Part shown: positions 23,560-31,769 of the stretch, piece after piece | How positions within the stretch are numbered: position 1 is the first letter of the stretch | How the letters are laid out: every line of letters begins with the position of its first letter | Assembly: GCA_009772935.1 (NCBI GenBank) | Contig: WOUR01000034.1 | Coordinates: 1 to 55,980 of the forward strand | Length of the DNA: 55,980 nucleotides | Reading direction: 5' to 3' | DNA from: Rhodospirillaceae bacterium | GTDB taxonomy: Bacteria; Pseudomonadota; Alphaproteobacteria; Reyranellales; Reyranellaceae | Notes under the pieces: generated by a model | Database searches by the model: none | What the model was told of the DNA's origin: nothing | What the model saw: the letters and a program-made list of their open reading frames with translations, nothing else | Made by a program: the position numbers and the translations under genes

Positions 23560-24033
23560 CTAGTGTTTGTGCGGATGGGGGTGGGTGGGATCGACCCAAT
23601 ACACTTCCTCGACCTTCTCGGCCGGGGTGATGTCGATGTTGATCGCGACCGCCTCGTTGTCGGAGCGGACCAGCACGCATTCCAGCGGCTCGGTGTCCGA
23701 GGCGTTGATCTCCTGGTGCGGCACGTAGGGCGGCACGTAGATGAAATCGCCGGGACCGGCTTCGGCTACGAACTGGAGCTGCTCGCCCCAGCGCATGCGG
23801 GCGCGGCCCTTCACGACGTAGATCACGCTCTCCAGGTGCCCGTGATGATGGGCGCCGGTCTTGGCGTGGGCATGGATGGTCACCGTGCCGGCCCACAGCT
23901 TCTGCGCGCCGACGCGGGCGAAGTTGATGGCCGCGGCGCGGTTCATGCCCGGAGTCTGGGCGGTGTTGGTGTCGAGCGATCCGGCGGGAATGACCCGCAC
24001 GCCGTCATGCTTCCAGTCGGTGGGGCCGGTCAT
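23560..24033 (-). CDS. Single-domain cupin protein
   Basis: The 157-residue protein has one conserved cupin barrel. Metal ligands fit H62, H64, E68 (HHHGHLESVIYVVKGRARM) and H106 (PPYVPHQEIN). The C-terminus is unusually His/Pro-rich (DPTHPHPHKH), which might bind metal. Enzymatic or binding function cannot be assigned. GGAG lies six bases upstream of the ATG. It is convergent with tctA and divergent from a membrane protein gene; no operon partner is evident. Confidence 0.85.
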   Translation of the reverse strand: MTGPTDWKHDGVRVIPAGSLDTNTAQTPGMNRAAAINFARVGAQKLWAGTVTIHAHAKTGAHHHGHLESVIYVVKGRARMRWGEQLQFVAEAGPGDFIYVPPYVPHQEINASDTEPLECVLVRSDNEAVAINIDITPAEKVEEVYWVDPTHPHPHKH

Positions 24034-24190
24034 GATGTCTCCGAGCTTTGAATGTCAGCTTCCGTAGGTGATGTTTGGGAAGCAATGAGGGGATTCTGCG
24101 GCTGATTTCCAGCGGGCAATCACTAAATCTCCATCTTGGAGAGTCAATGGAAAGTCCTGATGCCTTTCCGGCGGTACGAGGAAAAATCCT

Positions 24191-24967
24191 TTGGTGGCAT
24201 TTCTGATTCTCGACCTCGTCGTCGTCTGCTGGCTGCTCTATTCGCGGACCCAGGAACGCGCGCCCCGCCGGTTCGACTGGAAGGGCGTGTTGGCCGTCTG
24301 CATGGGTTTCTGGTGTCTGCTCGTCGTCCTCAACGTCTCTCCGCCGCTGGTCGCGACGCTGGGACTCATTCTGGTCTTCGCTCCCTTCCTCGCTCTCTTC
24401 CGCGCCGGCGCGGTGGACCCCTTCTTGCCATCGCCGGCAGGCGTCGTCGGAATCGCAGCCGTTCTCATCGTGGCGATCGGGGTGTTTCTCTGGCGCGCAC
24501 CAGCGAGGATGCGTCTTGCTGTCGTCGGCCTCGCGATCTGTAGCGCCTTCGTCTTTGCCCTACGGGTCCTCGCCGACGGCATTGGGAGACATATCGATTT
24601 TCTCGGTCCGCCTCTTCTCGGGGCGGCGGGTGTTGCCGTGATCTGTGCCGGTTTGGTCGGGATGATCGCCCGGCGCGCGCCGCTTGCGGTCCATCTGGCG
24701 GTGTCCCTTTTCATGTTCGGTAGCGTTTTCCTCGTCTGGGCGGAATCGCGGCGCAGCCATCTCATGCAGGCAGCGATCTCTGCGATCGCCCCGGACTGTT
24801 CGCGCCAGAGTTCGTTCCTGAGCTCGATGCAAGCTAAAGGCGCCTGGCCCCAATTTTTCGTCCACGCCATCCTAAGGAAGGGTAGTTCGATTCAGATCTG
24901 GAGCTATCGCGAGATGAAGTTTGTCGAGCTTGCCGAGGCGGCACGGGCCAACATCGAAGCATGCTGA
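24191..24967 (+). CDS. Multi-pass membrane protein of unknown function
   Basis: The 258-residue protein has about six hydrophobic helices in its first 190 residues, then a soluble C-terminal tail of about 65 residues containing a Cys (APDCSRQS). I do not recognise a family. The frame is open from 24161, after a stop at 24158, but has no ATG; TTG 24191, eight bases after GAGGA, is taken as the start, with GTG 24194 as alternative. Codon use is less GC-biased than in the neighbours, and the upstream 150 bp is also comparatively AT-rich, so this could be a more recently acquired gene. Confidence 0.65.
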   Translation: MVAFLILDLVVVCWLLYSRTQERAPRRFDWKGVLAVCMGFWCLLVVLNVSPPLVATLGLILVFAPFLALFRAGAVDPFLPSPAGVVGIAAVLIVAIGVFLWRAPARMRLAVVGLAICSAFVFALRVLADGIGRHIDFLGPPLLGAAGVAVICAGLVGMIARRAPLAVHLAVSLFMFGSVFLVWAESRRSHLMQAAISAIAPDCSRQSSFLSSMQAKGAWPQFFVHAILRKGSSIQIWSYREMKFVELAEAARANIEAC

Positions 24968-24988
24968 TTTCTGGAGTATAGTGAACTC

Positions 24989-25537
24989 ATGAACCGCATC
25001 GACGAAACCAAGCCATTCAAGCCGGTGAACATCGCCGTTCTCACGGTTTCCGACACGCGCACGCTCGAGACCGACAAGTCGGGCGACACGCTGGTCGAGC
25101 GCATCGCGCGCGACGGCCATGTCCTGGCCGACCGCGCCATCGTCACCGACGACGTCGCGCGGATCCGCGCCCAGGTGCAGAAGTGGATCGACGACCCGCG
25201 CGTCGAGGTCGTGATCTCGACCGGCGGCACCGGCGTCACCGGCCGCGACGTGACGCCGGAGGCGCTGGAGGCGCTGTTCGAGAAGAAGATCGAAGGCTTC
25301 GGCGAGACCTTCCGCTGGATCAGCTTCCAGAAGATCGGCACCTCGACCATGCAGAGCCGCGCCACCGCGGGCGTCGCCAACGCGACCTACATCTTCGCGC
25401 TGCCCGGTTCGACCGGCGCCTGCAAGGACGGCTGGGACGACATCCTGCGCCAGCAGCTCGACATCCGCTTCCGGCCCTGCAACTTCGCCGAGCTGATGCC
25501 GCGCCTCAACGAAGGCAAGATGCCACGCAGTGGCTGA
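24989..25537 (+). CDS. moaB: Molybdenum cofactor biosynthesis protein B
   Basis: The 182-residue protein belongs to the MoaB/MogA family that adenylylates or binds molybdopterin during Moco synthesis. Visible motifs are VLTVSDTRTLETDKSGD, ISTGGTGVTGRDVTPEA and the C-terminal LPGSTGACKDGWDDIL. It is cytoplasmic. No other Moco gene is in the window. A 110-bp repeat separates it from the downstream kinase-like gene. Confidence 0.93.
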   Translation: MNRIDETKPFKPVNIAVLTVSDTRTLETDKSGDTLVERIARDGHVLADRAIVTDDVARIRAQVQKWIDDPRVEVVISTGGTGVTGRDVTPEALEALFEKKIEGFGETFRWISFQKIGTSTMQSRATAGVANATYIFALPGSTGACKDGWDDILRQQLDIRFRPCNFAELMPRLNEGKMPRSG

Positions 25538-25549
25538 TGTCCTAATTCC

Positions 25550-25659
25550 CCTCATCCTGGGGAGCGCGCCGCAGGCGCGCGTCTCGAAGGATGGGCCACA
25601 TACACGGTGCTCGTTCCCACCCTTGGAGACGGGCGCTTCGCGCCCTCCTCAGGGTGAGG
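25550..25659. repeat. Palindromic intergenic repeat, copy C, upstream of a kinase-like gene
   Basis: The element starts CCTCATCCTGGGGAGC and ends CCTCAGGGTGAGG, with inner arms GTCTCGAAGGATGGG and CCCACCCTTGGAGAC. It fills the gap between moaB and the next gene. Its terminal GAGG (25656-25659) is six bases before the ATG at 25666 and is the only evident Shine-Dalgarno sequence there. Confidence 0.85.
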
Positions 25660-25665
25660 TCCATC

Positions 25666-26652
25666 ATGGCTGATATCCTCGCCGCGATCGGCGAGGGCGA
25701 GGCGCTGCCGGCGACCGGGACGGCGCACGGTCATGTGCGGCTGAAGGACGGGCGGCTCGCGCGCATCGCCTATGCCTACGAGGACGATCCGACGGCGGCG
25801 GCGCGACTGCATCTGCAGGCGGACGCATTTCGTCACCTGGCGCCGGCCGGGCGCTCGCCGCGACTACATGAGATCGTCGAGCCGCGGCCCGGTCTGCCCG
25901 GCGGGGCGCTGATCGTCGATTTCATCGAGGGACGGGCACCGCATCTTCCGGACGAATTGGAGGCGATGGCCGAGACACTGGCGCGCCTCCATTCGCTGCC
26001 GTTGCCGGTGGCGGGCTCACCGATCCCGCGCCAGGACAATCCGTTCCGCACGACGCTCGATGTCGTGGAGGAGGGGGCCCGACGCTTCCTCGACACAGCG
26101 GTCGCCGATGCGGGCGCACGAGCCGAGATCGTCGAGGAACTCGAGCTCATGCGCGAGTTGGCAAAGACGCTGGCGCATCGCCCGCAGCCGCTGTCGATCG
26201 CGCTGGCCGACACGCATCCCGGCAACTTCATCGTCGACCGCGCCGGCCTCGCCTGGTTCGTCGATCTGGAAAAGGTCCATGTCGGCTCGCCGGCGATCGA
26301 CCTCGCGCATGCGACGCTGCCGACCTCGACCTTGTGGCATCCCGATGTCGGCAAGGTTCTCTCCCTCGCCGAGGTGCGGCACTTCCACGAAACCTATCTC
26401 GCGCGGATCGGCGAGACGCGCGCCGCCGAGCTGCACCCCTGGCTGCAGCCGATGCGTCGTCTCACCTGGCTGCGCACCACCCTGTTCATGGCGCGGTGGA
26501 AGGTGCAGACGGAAGCGCCGCGAGATCCGTCCGATCCGTCGCAATGGAGCGACGCCGGCCTGTCGCCCGCAATGAGGGACCATCTGCGCTCGCGCATCGC
26601 CTTGTCGTTCGAGCGCAAGACGATCCGCTCGATCCGTGCGGAGTGGCTATAG
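25666..26652 (+). CDS. Aminoglycoside-phosphotransferase-family kinase-like protein
   Basis: The 328-residue protein has the APH/choline-kinase fold. The catalytic loop reads LADTHPGNFIV (near residues 179-190), with Asp and Asn in place, followed by the metal-binding WFVDLEKVHVGSPAIDLAHA. The usual His before the catalytic Asp is Ala, a variation seen in some divergent members. The substrate is unknown; sugars, amino alcohols or antibiotics are all possible. The ATG lies seven bases after a palindromic repeat that seems to supply its ribosome binding site. Its 3' end overlaps the convergent GNAT gene by six bases. Confidence 0.82.
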   Translation: MADILAAIGEGEALPATGTAHGHVRLKDGRLARIAYAYEDDPTAAARLHLQADAFRHLAPAGRSPRLHEIVEPRPGLPGGALIVDFIEGRAPHLPDELEAMAETLARLHSLPLPVAGSPIPRQDNPFRTTLDVVEEGARRFLDTAVADAGARAEIVEELELMRELAKTLAHRPQPLSIALADTHPGNFIVDRAGLAWFVDLEKVHVGSPAIDLAHATLPTSTLWHPDVGKVLSLAEVRHFHETYLARIGETRAAELHPWLQPMRRLTWLRTTLFMARWKVQTEAPRDPSDPSQWSDAGLSPAMRDHLRSRIALSFERKTIRSIRAEWL

Positions 26653-27114
26653 CGGCTTCACCATGCGCAGCGTTTCGGTCTGGAAGCCGCGACGTTCGTA
26701 GAACTCCACGGCGCGGCGATTGTCGGCAAACACGTCGAGGCAGAGGAAGCGGTAGCCCTGCGCGCGGGCCCAGCCCTCGGCCGCCTGCATCATCCGGTGC
26801 GCGATCCCCTGGCCCTCGGCGCCTTCGGCGATGGCCAGAAGCGAGACGTAGCCGCAGGGTTCGTCCGTCACCCCATCCTTGAACGGCCGCATGTGGATAT
26901 ACCCCAGGCGCTCGCCGTCGGCCGACCAGGCAATGAGCGTCTGCGCCGCCGGATCGACGGCGGCGAAGGTCGCTTTCATGTAGCGGTCCTGGAACCCGTC
27001 CATGGCGGCGCGATCGTGCCAGGCGGGGCCGGGCACGCCCGACAGGCGCGGCGACAGGCTGTGCAGGAAGTCTCGATCCTCGGGGCGGGCGGGGCGTAGC
27101 TCGATGGTGGTCAT
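26647..27114 (-). CDS. GNAT-family N-acetyltransferase
   Basis: The 155-residue protein has the GNAT fold: beta strand VSLLAIAEGAEGQGIAHRMM with the acetyl-CoA loop near residues 95-105, and the C-terminal LCLDVFADNRRAVEFYERRGF that marks motif B. Its substrate cannot be predicted. It is divergent from the radical SAM gene and overlaps the end of the kinase-like gene on the opposite strand. Confidence 0.88.
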   Translation of the reverse strand: MTTIELRPARPEDRDFLHSLSPRLSGVPGPAWHDRAAMDGFQDRYMKATFAAVDPAAQTLIAWSADGERLGYIHMRPFKDGVTDEPCGYVSLLAIAEGAEGQGIAHRMMQAAEGWARAQGYRFLCLDVFADNRRAVEFYERRGFQTETLRMVKPL

Positions 27115-27123
27115 GGTCCCTCT

Positions 27124-27160
27124 CTAGGGGTGGTCCTATCCGGAGACAATGAACCCCTAG
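27124..27160. promoter_or_regulatory. Inverted repeat between GNAT and radical SAM genes
   Basis: CTAGGGGT (27124-27131) and ACCCCTAG (27153-27160) form an 8-bp perfect inverted repeat with a 21-bp spacer in the 91-bp divergent intergenic region. It may be a regulator site for either gene; no matching regulator is nearby. Confidence 0.35.
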
Positions 27161-27170
27161 GGACAGTGGC

Positions 27171-27198
27171 TTGACTCGTTCCCGGTTTGTTCTAAGAC
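27171..27198 (+). promoter_or_regulatory. Candidate promoter of the radical SAM gene
   Basis: TTGACT (27171-27176) and TAAGAC (27193-27198) are 16 bases apart. The -10 element ends seven bases before ATG 27206, so the transcript would start on or next to the start codon (leaderless). Confidence 0.4.
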
Positions 27199-27205
27199 TC
27201 GGCGC

Positions 27206-28339
27206 ATGAAAGAGCCCAGCCCGCCGCTCTATCCGGACGACCAGATCGCCGAGCCGCTCCACAACGGACGCGGGGCGCTCAGCAACGCGACCAGCCGCTA
27301 CGACGACGAGAAGCGCATCCGGACCAACGACGGCTGGGACATCGAGGACGAGCTGCCGCCATTGCGCACGACGCTGACCAGGGACGCGACGCGCACCATC
27401 ATCGCGCGCAACAGCTCGCCGGACGTGCCGTTCGACCGCTCGATCAATCCCTATCGTGGCTGCGAGCATGGCTGCATCTACTGCTTCGCGCGACCGACCC
27501 ATGCCTATCTCGGCCTGTCGCCCGGCCTCGATTTCGAGACCAGGATCCTGTTCAAGCCGGAAGCGGCGGCGCTGCTGACCGCCGAGCTCGCCTCGCCGAA
27601 ATATCGCTGCGACGTGGTGGCGATGGGCACCAACACCGATCCCTACCAGCCGATCGAGCGCGACCTCAAGATCACGCGGCAGATCCTGCGCGTGCTCAGC
27701 GACTTCAACAATCCTGTCGGGATCGTCACCAAGAACCACCTGATCACCCGCGACATCGACATTTTGGGCGACATGGCCAGGCGCAACCTGGCCGAGGTGT
27801 TCCTGTCGGTGACCACGCTCGACCGCGACCTCGCGCGCACCATGGAGCCGCGTGCCTCGGCACCGCATCGCAGGCTCGACGCGATCCGCGAACTCGCGGC
27901 GGCGGGCATCCCGGTGGGCGTGATGACGGCACCGATGATCCCCGGCCTCAACGATCACGAGATGGAGTCCATTCTCGATTCGGCCGCCGCCGCCGGCGCC
28001 ACGCGGGCGGGCTACACAGCCTTGCGCCTGCCGCTCGAGATCAAGGAGCTGTTCGAGGAATGGCTGCGCGCCAACCGGCCGGATCGCGCCGAGCGCGTGC
28101 TGTCGCTGATCCGACAGATCAGGGGTGGCGAACTCTACAAGGCCGAGTTCGGCACGCGCATGAAAGGCGAGGGGCCGATCGCGCAACTGCTGAGCCGGCG
28201 CTTCGCCGCGGCGGTGAAGCGCCTCGACCTCAATCGGGTCCGCTACCGGCTCGACACGATGCGCTTCGCCGTGCCCGCCGCCGCCCGCACGGCCCTGGTC
28301 GATGCCCGGCGCGACGCCAGGCAGATGAGATTGTTCTAG
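27206..28339 (+). CDS. PA0069-family radical SAM protein
   Basis: The 377-residue protein has the radical SAM cluster motif C86-x3-C90-x2-C93 in PYRGCEHGCIYCFARPTH and matches the group related to spore photoproduct lyase (often annotated PA0069). Other segments are VAMGTNTDPYQPIERDLKIT and TKNHLITRDIDIL. Members are widespread, but the reaction is not established as far as I know. No Shine-Dalgarno sequence precedes the ATG. A GST gene follows after 12 bases and is likely cotranscribed. Confidence 0.92.
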   Translation: MKEPSPPLYPDDQIAEPLHNGRGALSNATSRYDDEKRIRTNDGWDIEDELPPLRTTLTRDATRTIIARNSSPDVPFDRSINPYRGCEHGCIYCFARPTHAYLGLSPGLDFETRILFKPEAAALLTAELASPKYRCDVVAMGTNTDPYQPIERDLKITRQILRVLSDFNNPVGIVTKNHLITRDIDILGDMARRNLAEVFLSVTTLDRDLARTMEPRASAPHRRLDAIRELAAAGIPVGVMTAPMIPGLNDHEMESILDSAAAAGATRAGYTALRLPLEIKELFEEWLRANRPDRAERVLSLIRQIRGGELYKAEFGTRMKGEGPIAQLLSRRFAAAVKRLDLNRVRYRLDTMRFAVPAAARTALVDARRDARQMRLF

Positions 28340-28351
28340 AGGAGTGAAGTC

Positions 28352-28984
28352 ATGGCCGACGACCTGATCCTGTTCACCCATCCGCAGTCGCGTGGCGCGA
28401 TGATCCACTGGATGCTGGAGGAGATCGGCTGTCCCTACCGGCTCGAGGTGAAGCAGTTCGGGCCGGAGATGAAGTCGCCCGACTATCTCGCCATCAATCC
28501 GATGGGCAAGGTGCCGGCGCTGCGCCACGGCAACACGGTCGTCACGGAGAGCGGCGCCATCCTCTGCTACCTGGCCGACCTGTTTCCCGAAGCGAAGCTC
28601 GCGCCGCCGCCCGGCGAGCGCGGCGCCTACTATCGCTGGCTGTTCTTCGTCGCCGGCTGCTGCGAGCCGGCCCTGGCCGACAAGGCGGCCGGCTGGAAGC
28701 CCGACACGCCCCAGCTGCAGGTGATGTTCGGCTACGGTTCCTACGACCGCACGCTGGAGACGGTGGCCCGGGCGGTGACGGAGCGGCCGACCCTCGCTGC
28801 CGACCACTTCACCGCGGCCGATCTCTACATGGCGTCGTTCCTGCACTGGGGCATGATGTTCGGCGGCATCGAGAAGCGGCCGGTGTTCGAGGCCTATGTC
28901 GCCCGCCATATCGCACGTCCGGCGTCCGTGCGGGCGCAGGAACAGGGGGCGAAGATCATGGCCTCCCTGGCCCCGTCGAGCTGA
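28352..28984 (+). CDS. Glutathione S-transferase family protein
   Basis: The 210-residue protein has an N-terminal thioredoxin-fold domain (LILFTHPQSRGAMIHWMLEEIG, with Ser13 a candidate for glutathione activation; NPMGKVPAL and ESGAILCYLAD for binding) and an all-helical C-terminal domain. Substrate unknown; it is cytoplasmic. GAGGAG lies upstream of the ATG, 12 bases after the radical SAM stop. Confidence 0.88.
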   Translation: MADDLILFTHPQSRGAMIHWMLEEIGCPYRLEVKQFGPEMKSPDYLAINPMGKVPALRHGNTVVTESGAILCYLADLFPEAKLAPPPGERGAYYRWLFFVAGCCEPALADKAAGWKPDTPQLQVMFGYGSYDRTLETVARAVTERPTLAADHFTAADLYMASFLHWGMMFGGIEKRPVFEAYVARHIARPASVRAQEQGAKIMASLAPSS

Positions 28985-28999
28985 CGGGACTAGCGCCGA

Positions 29000-29917
29000 T
29001 CAGGTCGCCAGCAGCAGCGTTCGCACCAGAGGCAGGGTGACGAACGCCAGCACCGTGTCGACCATGATCACGAAGGCCAGCGTCTCCTCGTCGAGCTTGA
29101 ACTTGCCGGCGATGATGAAGGACAGGAGCTGGCTCGGCATCGCCGCCTCCAGGATGGCGGCGTTGGCGTAGACGCCCGAGAGCCCGAGCGGGCCCACGGC
29201 GCTGAAGACGACCAGCGGCGCGAACACCAGCTTGATGACCGCGACCGGAAGCGCGAGCGCCATCAGCTTCGTGGCCGAGAAGCGCAGCGCCATGCCGAGC
29301 GACAGCATCATGATGCCGCTGACCGCCACGGCGAGGATCGACGCCGCATCCATCACCATCGTCGGGCAAGGCACGCCCGAGACCTTCCACAGGATGGCGA
29401 CGACCAGCGCCCAGATCGGCGGCAGCTTCAGCGCCTCCAGCGCGGTGCGGCGGAAGGTGATCGGCTCCTGGCTGCCATAGGCGATGGCGATCATGGCGCC
29501 GAGCGTCAGGTTGAGCGACGACTTGGTGACCTCGAACAGGACCGAGACCTCGGAGACCTGGTCGGCCTGGCCGGGAAAGACGCCCAGCAGCACCGGCAGG
29601 CCGAGATAGGTGACGTTGCCGAACGCCGCCCCCAGCATCATCGCGCCCTTGGTCGGGCCGGGGATCGGCAGGAAATGAAACACCAGGAAGCCCACGGCGA
29701 GGCAGGACAGCGTGCCGATCGCCGCGAGCGCGGGAATTTCGAGGAACAGGCGACTGATCGTGCCGTCCATGACGGTGCGGAACACCAGCGCCGGCAGGAA
29801 GACGTAGAGGACCAGTTTGTTCATCGACTGGCGGGTCTGCTCCATGCCGGGAATGAAGTGGCGGAGCAGGGCGCCCAGCAGGGCGATGGCGGCCAGAGGC
29901 AGGAACGCAGCGATCAT
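29000..29917 (-). CDS. AEC-family (auxin efflux carrier-like) transporter
   Basis: The 305-residue inner membrane protein has about ten hydrophobic helices and AEC features such as MNKLVLYVFLPALVFRTVM near the N-terminus and AFGNVTYLGLPVLLGVFPG in the middle. Bacterial members move small organic acids or related solutes; the substrate is unknown. It is convergent with the GST gene, and a palindromic repeat lies behind its start. Confidence 0.88.
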   Translation of the reverse strand: MIAAFLPLAAIALLGALLRHFIPGMEQTRQSMNKLVLYVFLPALVFRTVMDGTISRLFLEIPALAAIGTLSCLAVGFLVFHFLPIPGPTKGAMMLGAAFGNVTYLGLPVLLGVFPGQADQVSEVSVLFEVTKSSLNLTLGAMIAIAYGSQEPITFRRTALEALKLPPIWALVVAILWKVSGVPCPTMVMDAASILAVAVSGIMMLSLGMALRFSATKLMALALPVAVIKLVFAPLVVFSAVGPLGLSGVYANAAILEAAMPSQLLSFIIAGKFKLDEETLAFVIMVDTVLAFVTLPLVRTLLLAT

Positions 29918-29978
29918 CTCGCGCAGAGCCTAGAGCCTTTCCGGGTGAGATTGAAATGGGCTGAACTCCCTACCCAGA

Positions 29979-30088
29979 CCTCGCCCTGAGGAGCGAACGC
30001 AGTGAGCGTCTCGAAGGGTGGAAACGCGCACCTTGCCTGTTGCCCATCCTTCGAGACGCGCCCCTGCGGGGCGCTCCTCAGGATGAGG
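29979..30088. repeat. Palindromic intergenic repeat, copy D
   Basis: The element starts CCTCGCCCTGAGGAGC and ends GCTCCTCAGGATGAGG, with inner arms GTCTCGAAGGGTGG and CCCATCCTTCGAGAC. It lies in the 253-bp gap between two minus-strand genes (nucleotidyltransferase and AEC transporter). I see no gene in the rest of that gap. Confidence 0.85.
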
Positions 30089-30170
30089 TAAGTGCTTGAT
30101 ACGATTCAAATCATTCCCGCCCAGCCTCCTCGGGATGAAGAAGGATGGGGCAGTTTGAAACGGAAGGGCT

Positions 30171-30713
30171 CTAGTCGAGGAACGCGACCTTGGGCCAGAG
30201 TTCGCGCCAGCGCTTGGCCTCGACCCGCGCATCGTATTCGTGGCGCCGCGTGCGGCCATAGGGCGTGGGGCGGCAGCGCAGGTTCAAAAGATCGTCGGTG
30301 CCGAGCGGGGCGACGACGGTGAGTGCGTCGTCGGCTTCGAGGCGCACGCCGACGCCCGTCACCGACTCCAGCCAGTAGACCATCGAGTCCGCGGTGTCGC
30401 GATGCGGCGGCAAGTCCTTCCAGACATGCATGCGCGCCTGGTTGCGCACCTGCCAGGGCAGGCCGGGCAGCAGCGCGTCGAGCCGTCGCTCGAACGCCGC
30501 CTCGCTCTCGCGCGAAACGTCGCCTGCGTCGAAATAGATGACATCGATATCCACAGGCAGCCGCGCCGGCACGATGCCGTGCAGATGGTCCCAGACGCGA
30601 TTGCGCACGAATCCCGCGGCAATGCACCAGTCCGGCAGATCGAGTTCACGCACCGCACGTAGCTGTTCCATCGCGACGGCGTCTTCTGCGATGATGCGGG
30701 CGACGAGGGACAT
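30171..30713 (-). CDS. Nucleotidyltransferase-like protein (COG3575 type)
   Basis: From ATG 30713 the protein has 180 residues and matches the predicted nucleotidyltransferase group COG3575. It shows the segments PDWCIAAGFVRNRVWDHLHG, the acidic DIDVIYFDAGD, ARMHVWKDLPPH and VGVRLEADDALTVVAPLGTDDL. The function of the group is unknown to me. The longer open frame to 31316 is antisense to rnhB and is rejected. It is divergent from rnhB across 21 bases. Confidence 0.85.
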   Translation of the reverse strand: MSLVARIIAEDAVAMEQLRAVRELDLPDWCIAAGFVRNRVWDHLHGIVPARLPVDIDVIYFDAGDVSRESEAAFERRLDALLPGLPWQVRNQARMHVWKDLPPHRDTADSMVYWLESVTGVGVRLEADDALTVVAPLGTDDLLNLRCRPTPYGRTRRHEYDARVEAKRWRELWPKVAFLD

Positions 30714-30734
30714 GGCCCAGTCTAGCCGGCCTCG

Positions 30735-31352
30735 ATGGGGATAATGCCGAGCTTTCGATTCGAACTGCGTTGCGAGGGGCGTGTTGCCGGCATCGACGAG
30801 GCCGGCCGCGGACCGCTGGCCGGGCCGGTCTATGCGGCGGCGGCGGTCATCGACCGTGCGCGCGCGGCGCGCAAGCTTTTGCGCATGATCGACGATTCCA
30901 AGAAGCTGACGCTCGAACAGCGCGAGGAGGCCTATGAGGCCATGATCGCCTCGGGTGTCGTGCAGTTCGCCGTCGCCGAGGCGAGCGTCGAGGAGATCGA
31001 CCGGGTCAACATCCTGCAGGCGACCTATCTCGCCATGCGCCGCGCCGTGCAGGCGCTCACCGAGCAGCCGGAAGTCGTGCTGATCGACGGCAATCGCGTG
31101 CCGCCGCAGCTGGGCTGCCGCGCCGAGACCATCGTCGGCGGCGACGCGCACTCCTATTCGATCGCCGCCGCCTCGATCTTCGCCAAGGTGACGCGCGACC
31201 GCTACATGCACGCGCTCGCGAGGACCTATCCCGGCTATGGCTGGGAGACCAATCGCGGCTATGGCAGTCAGGAGCATCTCGAGGCGCTGTCGCTGCTGGG
31301 ACCCACGCCGCATCACCGCCGCAGCTTCGCGCCCGTGACGCGGCTGGTGTGA
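30735..31352 (+). CDS. rnhB: Ribonuclease HII
   Basis: RNase HII removes ribonucleotides from DNA and RNA primers. The 205-residue protein has the signature GIDEAGRGPLAGPVYAAAAV with the catalytic Asp-Glu pair, LIDGNRVPPQLG and YSIAAASIFAKVTRDRYM. ATG 30735 is used; ATG 30744 (MPSFRFEL) is an alternative closer to the usual family start. Its stop overlaps the start of the glyoxalase-like gene as GTGA. With rnhA, both RNase H classes are present in the window. Confidence 0.95.
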   Translation: MGIMPSFRFELRCEGRVAGIDEAGRGPLAGPVYAAAAVIDRARAARKLLRMIDDSKKLTLEQREEAYEAMIASGVVQFAVAEASVEEIDRVNILQATYLAMRRAVQALTEQPEVVLIDGNRVPPQLGCRAETIVGGDAHSYSIAAASIFAKVTRDRYMHALARTYPGYGWETNRGYGSQEHLEALSLLGPTPHHRRSFAPVTRLV

Positions 31353-31753
31353 GCACCATGGGCCTCGGCTCGATCCGCAACCTCGACTACGTCGTCCTGC
31401 TCTGCGAGGACCTGGCGCGCGCGCGGCAATTCTATCTCGACGTGATGAAGTTCCGCGTCGAGCGCGAGACGCCGCGCTGGGTGAGTTTCCATGTCGGTTC
31501 GGGCCTGCTCTGCCTGCGGCCGCGCAGCCTCGAAGGCGTCTTCCAGGACGGGCCGGGCGCGCCTGCGGGCTCGGCCTCGGTGCAGCTCGCCTTCAGGGTC
31601 GCCCCGTCCGAGCTCGACGGGATCCAGGCCGAGCTTTCCGCCGCCGGTATCGACCTGATGGGCCCGCCGCGCGACATTCCCGCGTGGGGCCATCGCGCGC
31701 TCTTCTTTCGCGATCCCGACGGCAACGTCATCGAGATCTACGCCGAAGTCTGA
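31349..31753 (+). CDS. Glyoxalase/VOC-superfamily protein
   Basis: The 134-residue protein has two beta-alpha-beta-beta-beta modules of the vicinal oxygen chelate fold: IRNLDYVVLLCEDLARARQFY at the start and HRALFFRDPDGNVIEIYAEV at the end. The terminal Glu and an N-terminal acidic or His position could bind metal. Substrate unknown. The GTG start at 31349 overlaps the rnhB stop by four bases; ATG 31358 is an alternative. The downstream GST begins 16 bases after the stop, so the three genes are probably cotranscribed. Confidence 0.88.
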   Translation: MSTMGLGSIRNLDYVVLLCEDLARARQFYLDVMKFRVERETPRWVSFHVGSGLLCLRPRSLEGVFQDGPGAPAGSASVQLAFRVAPSELDGIQAELSAAGIDLMGPPRDIPAWGHRALFFRDPDGNVIEIYAEV

Positions 31754-31769
31754 CGGCAGGAGACCCACC

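Noticed and set aside
26486..28909. Minus-strand open frame of 807 codons
   Set aside because: It covers the GNAT gene in another frame and is antisense to the radical SAM and GST genes, with an Arg/His-rich composition typical of shadows.
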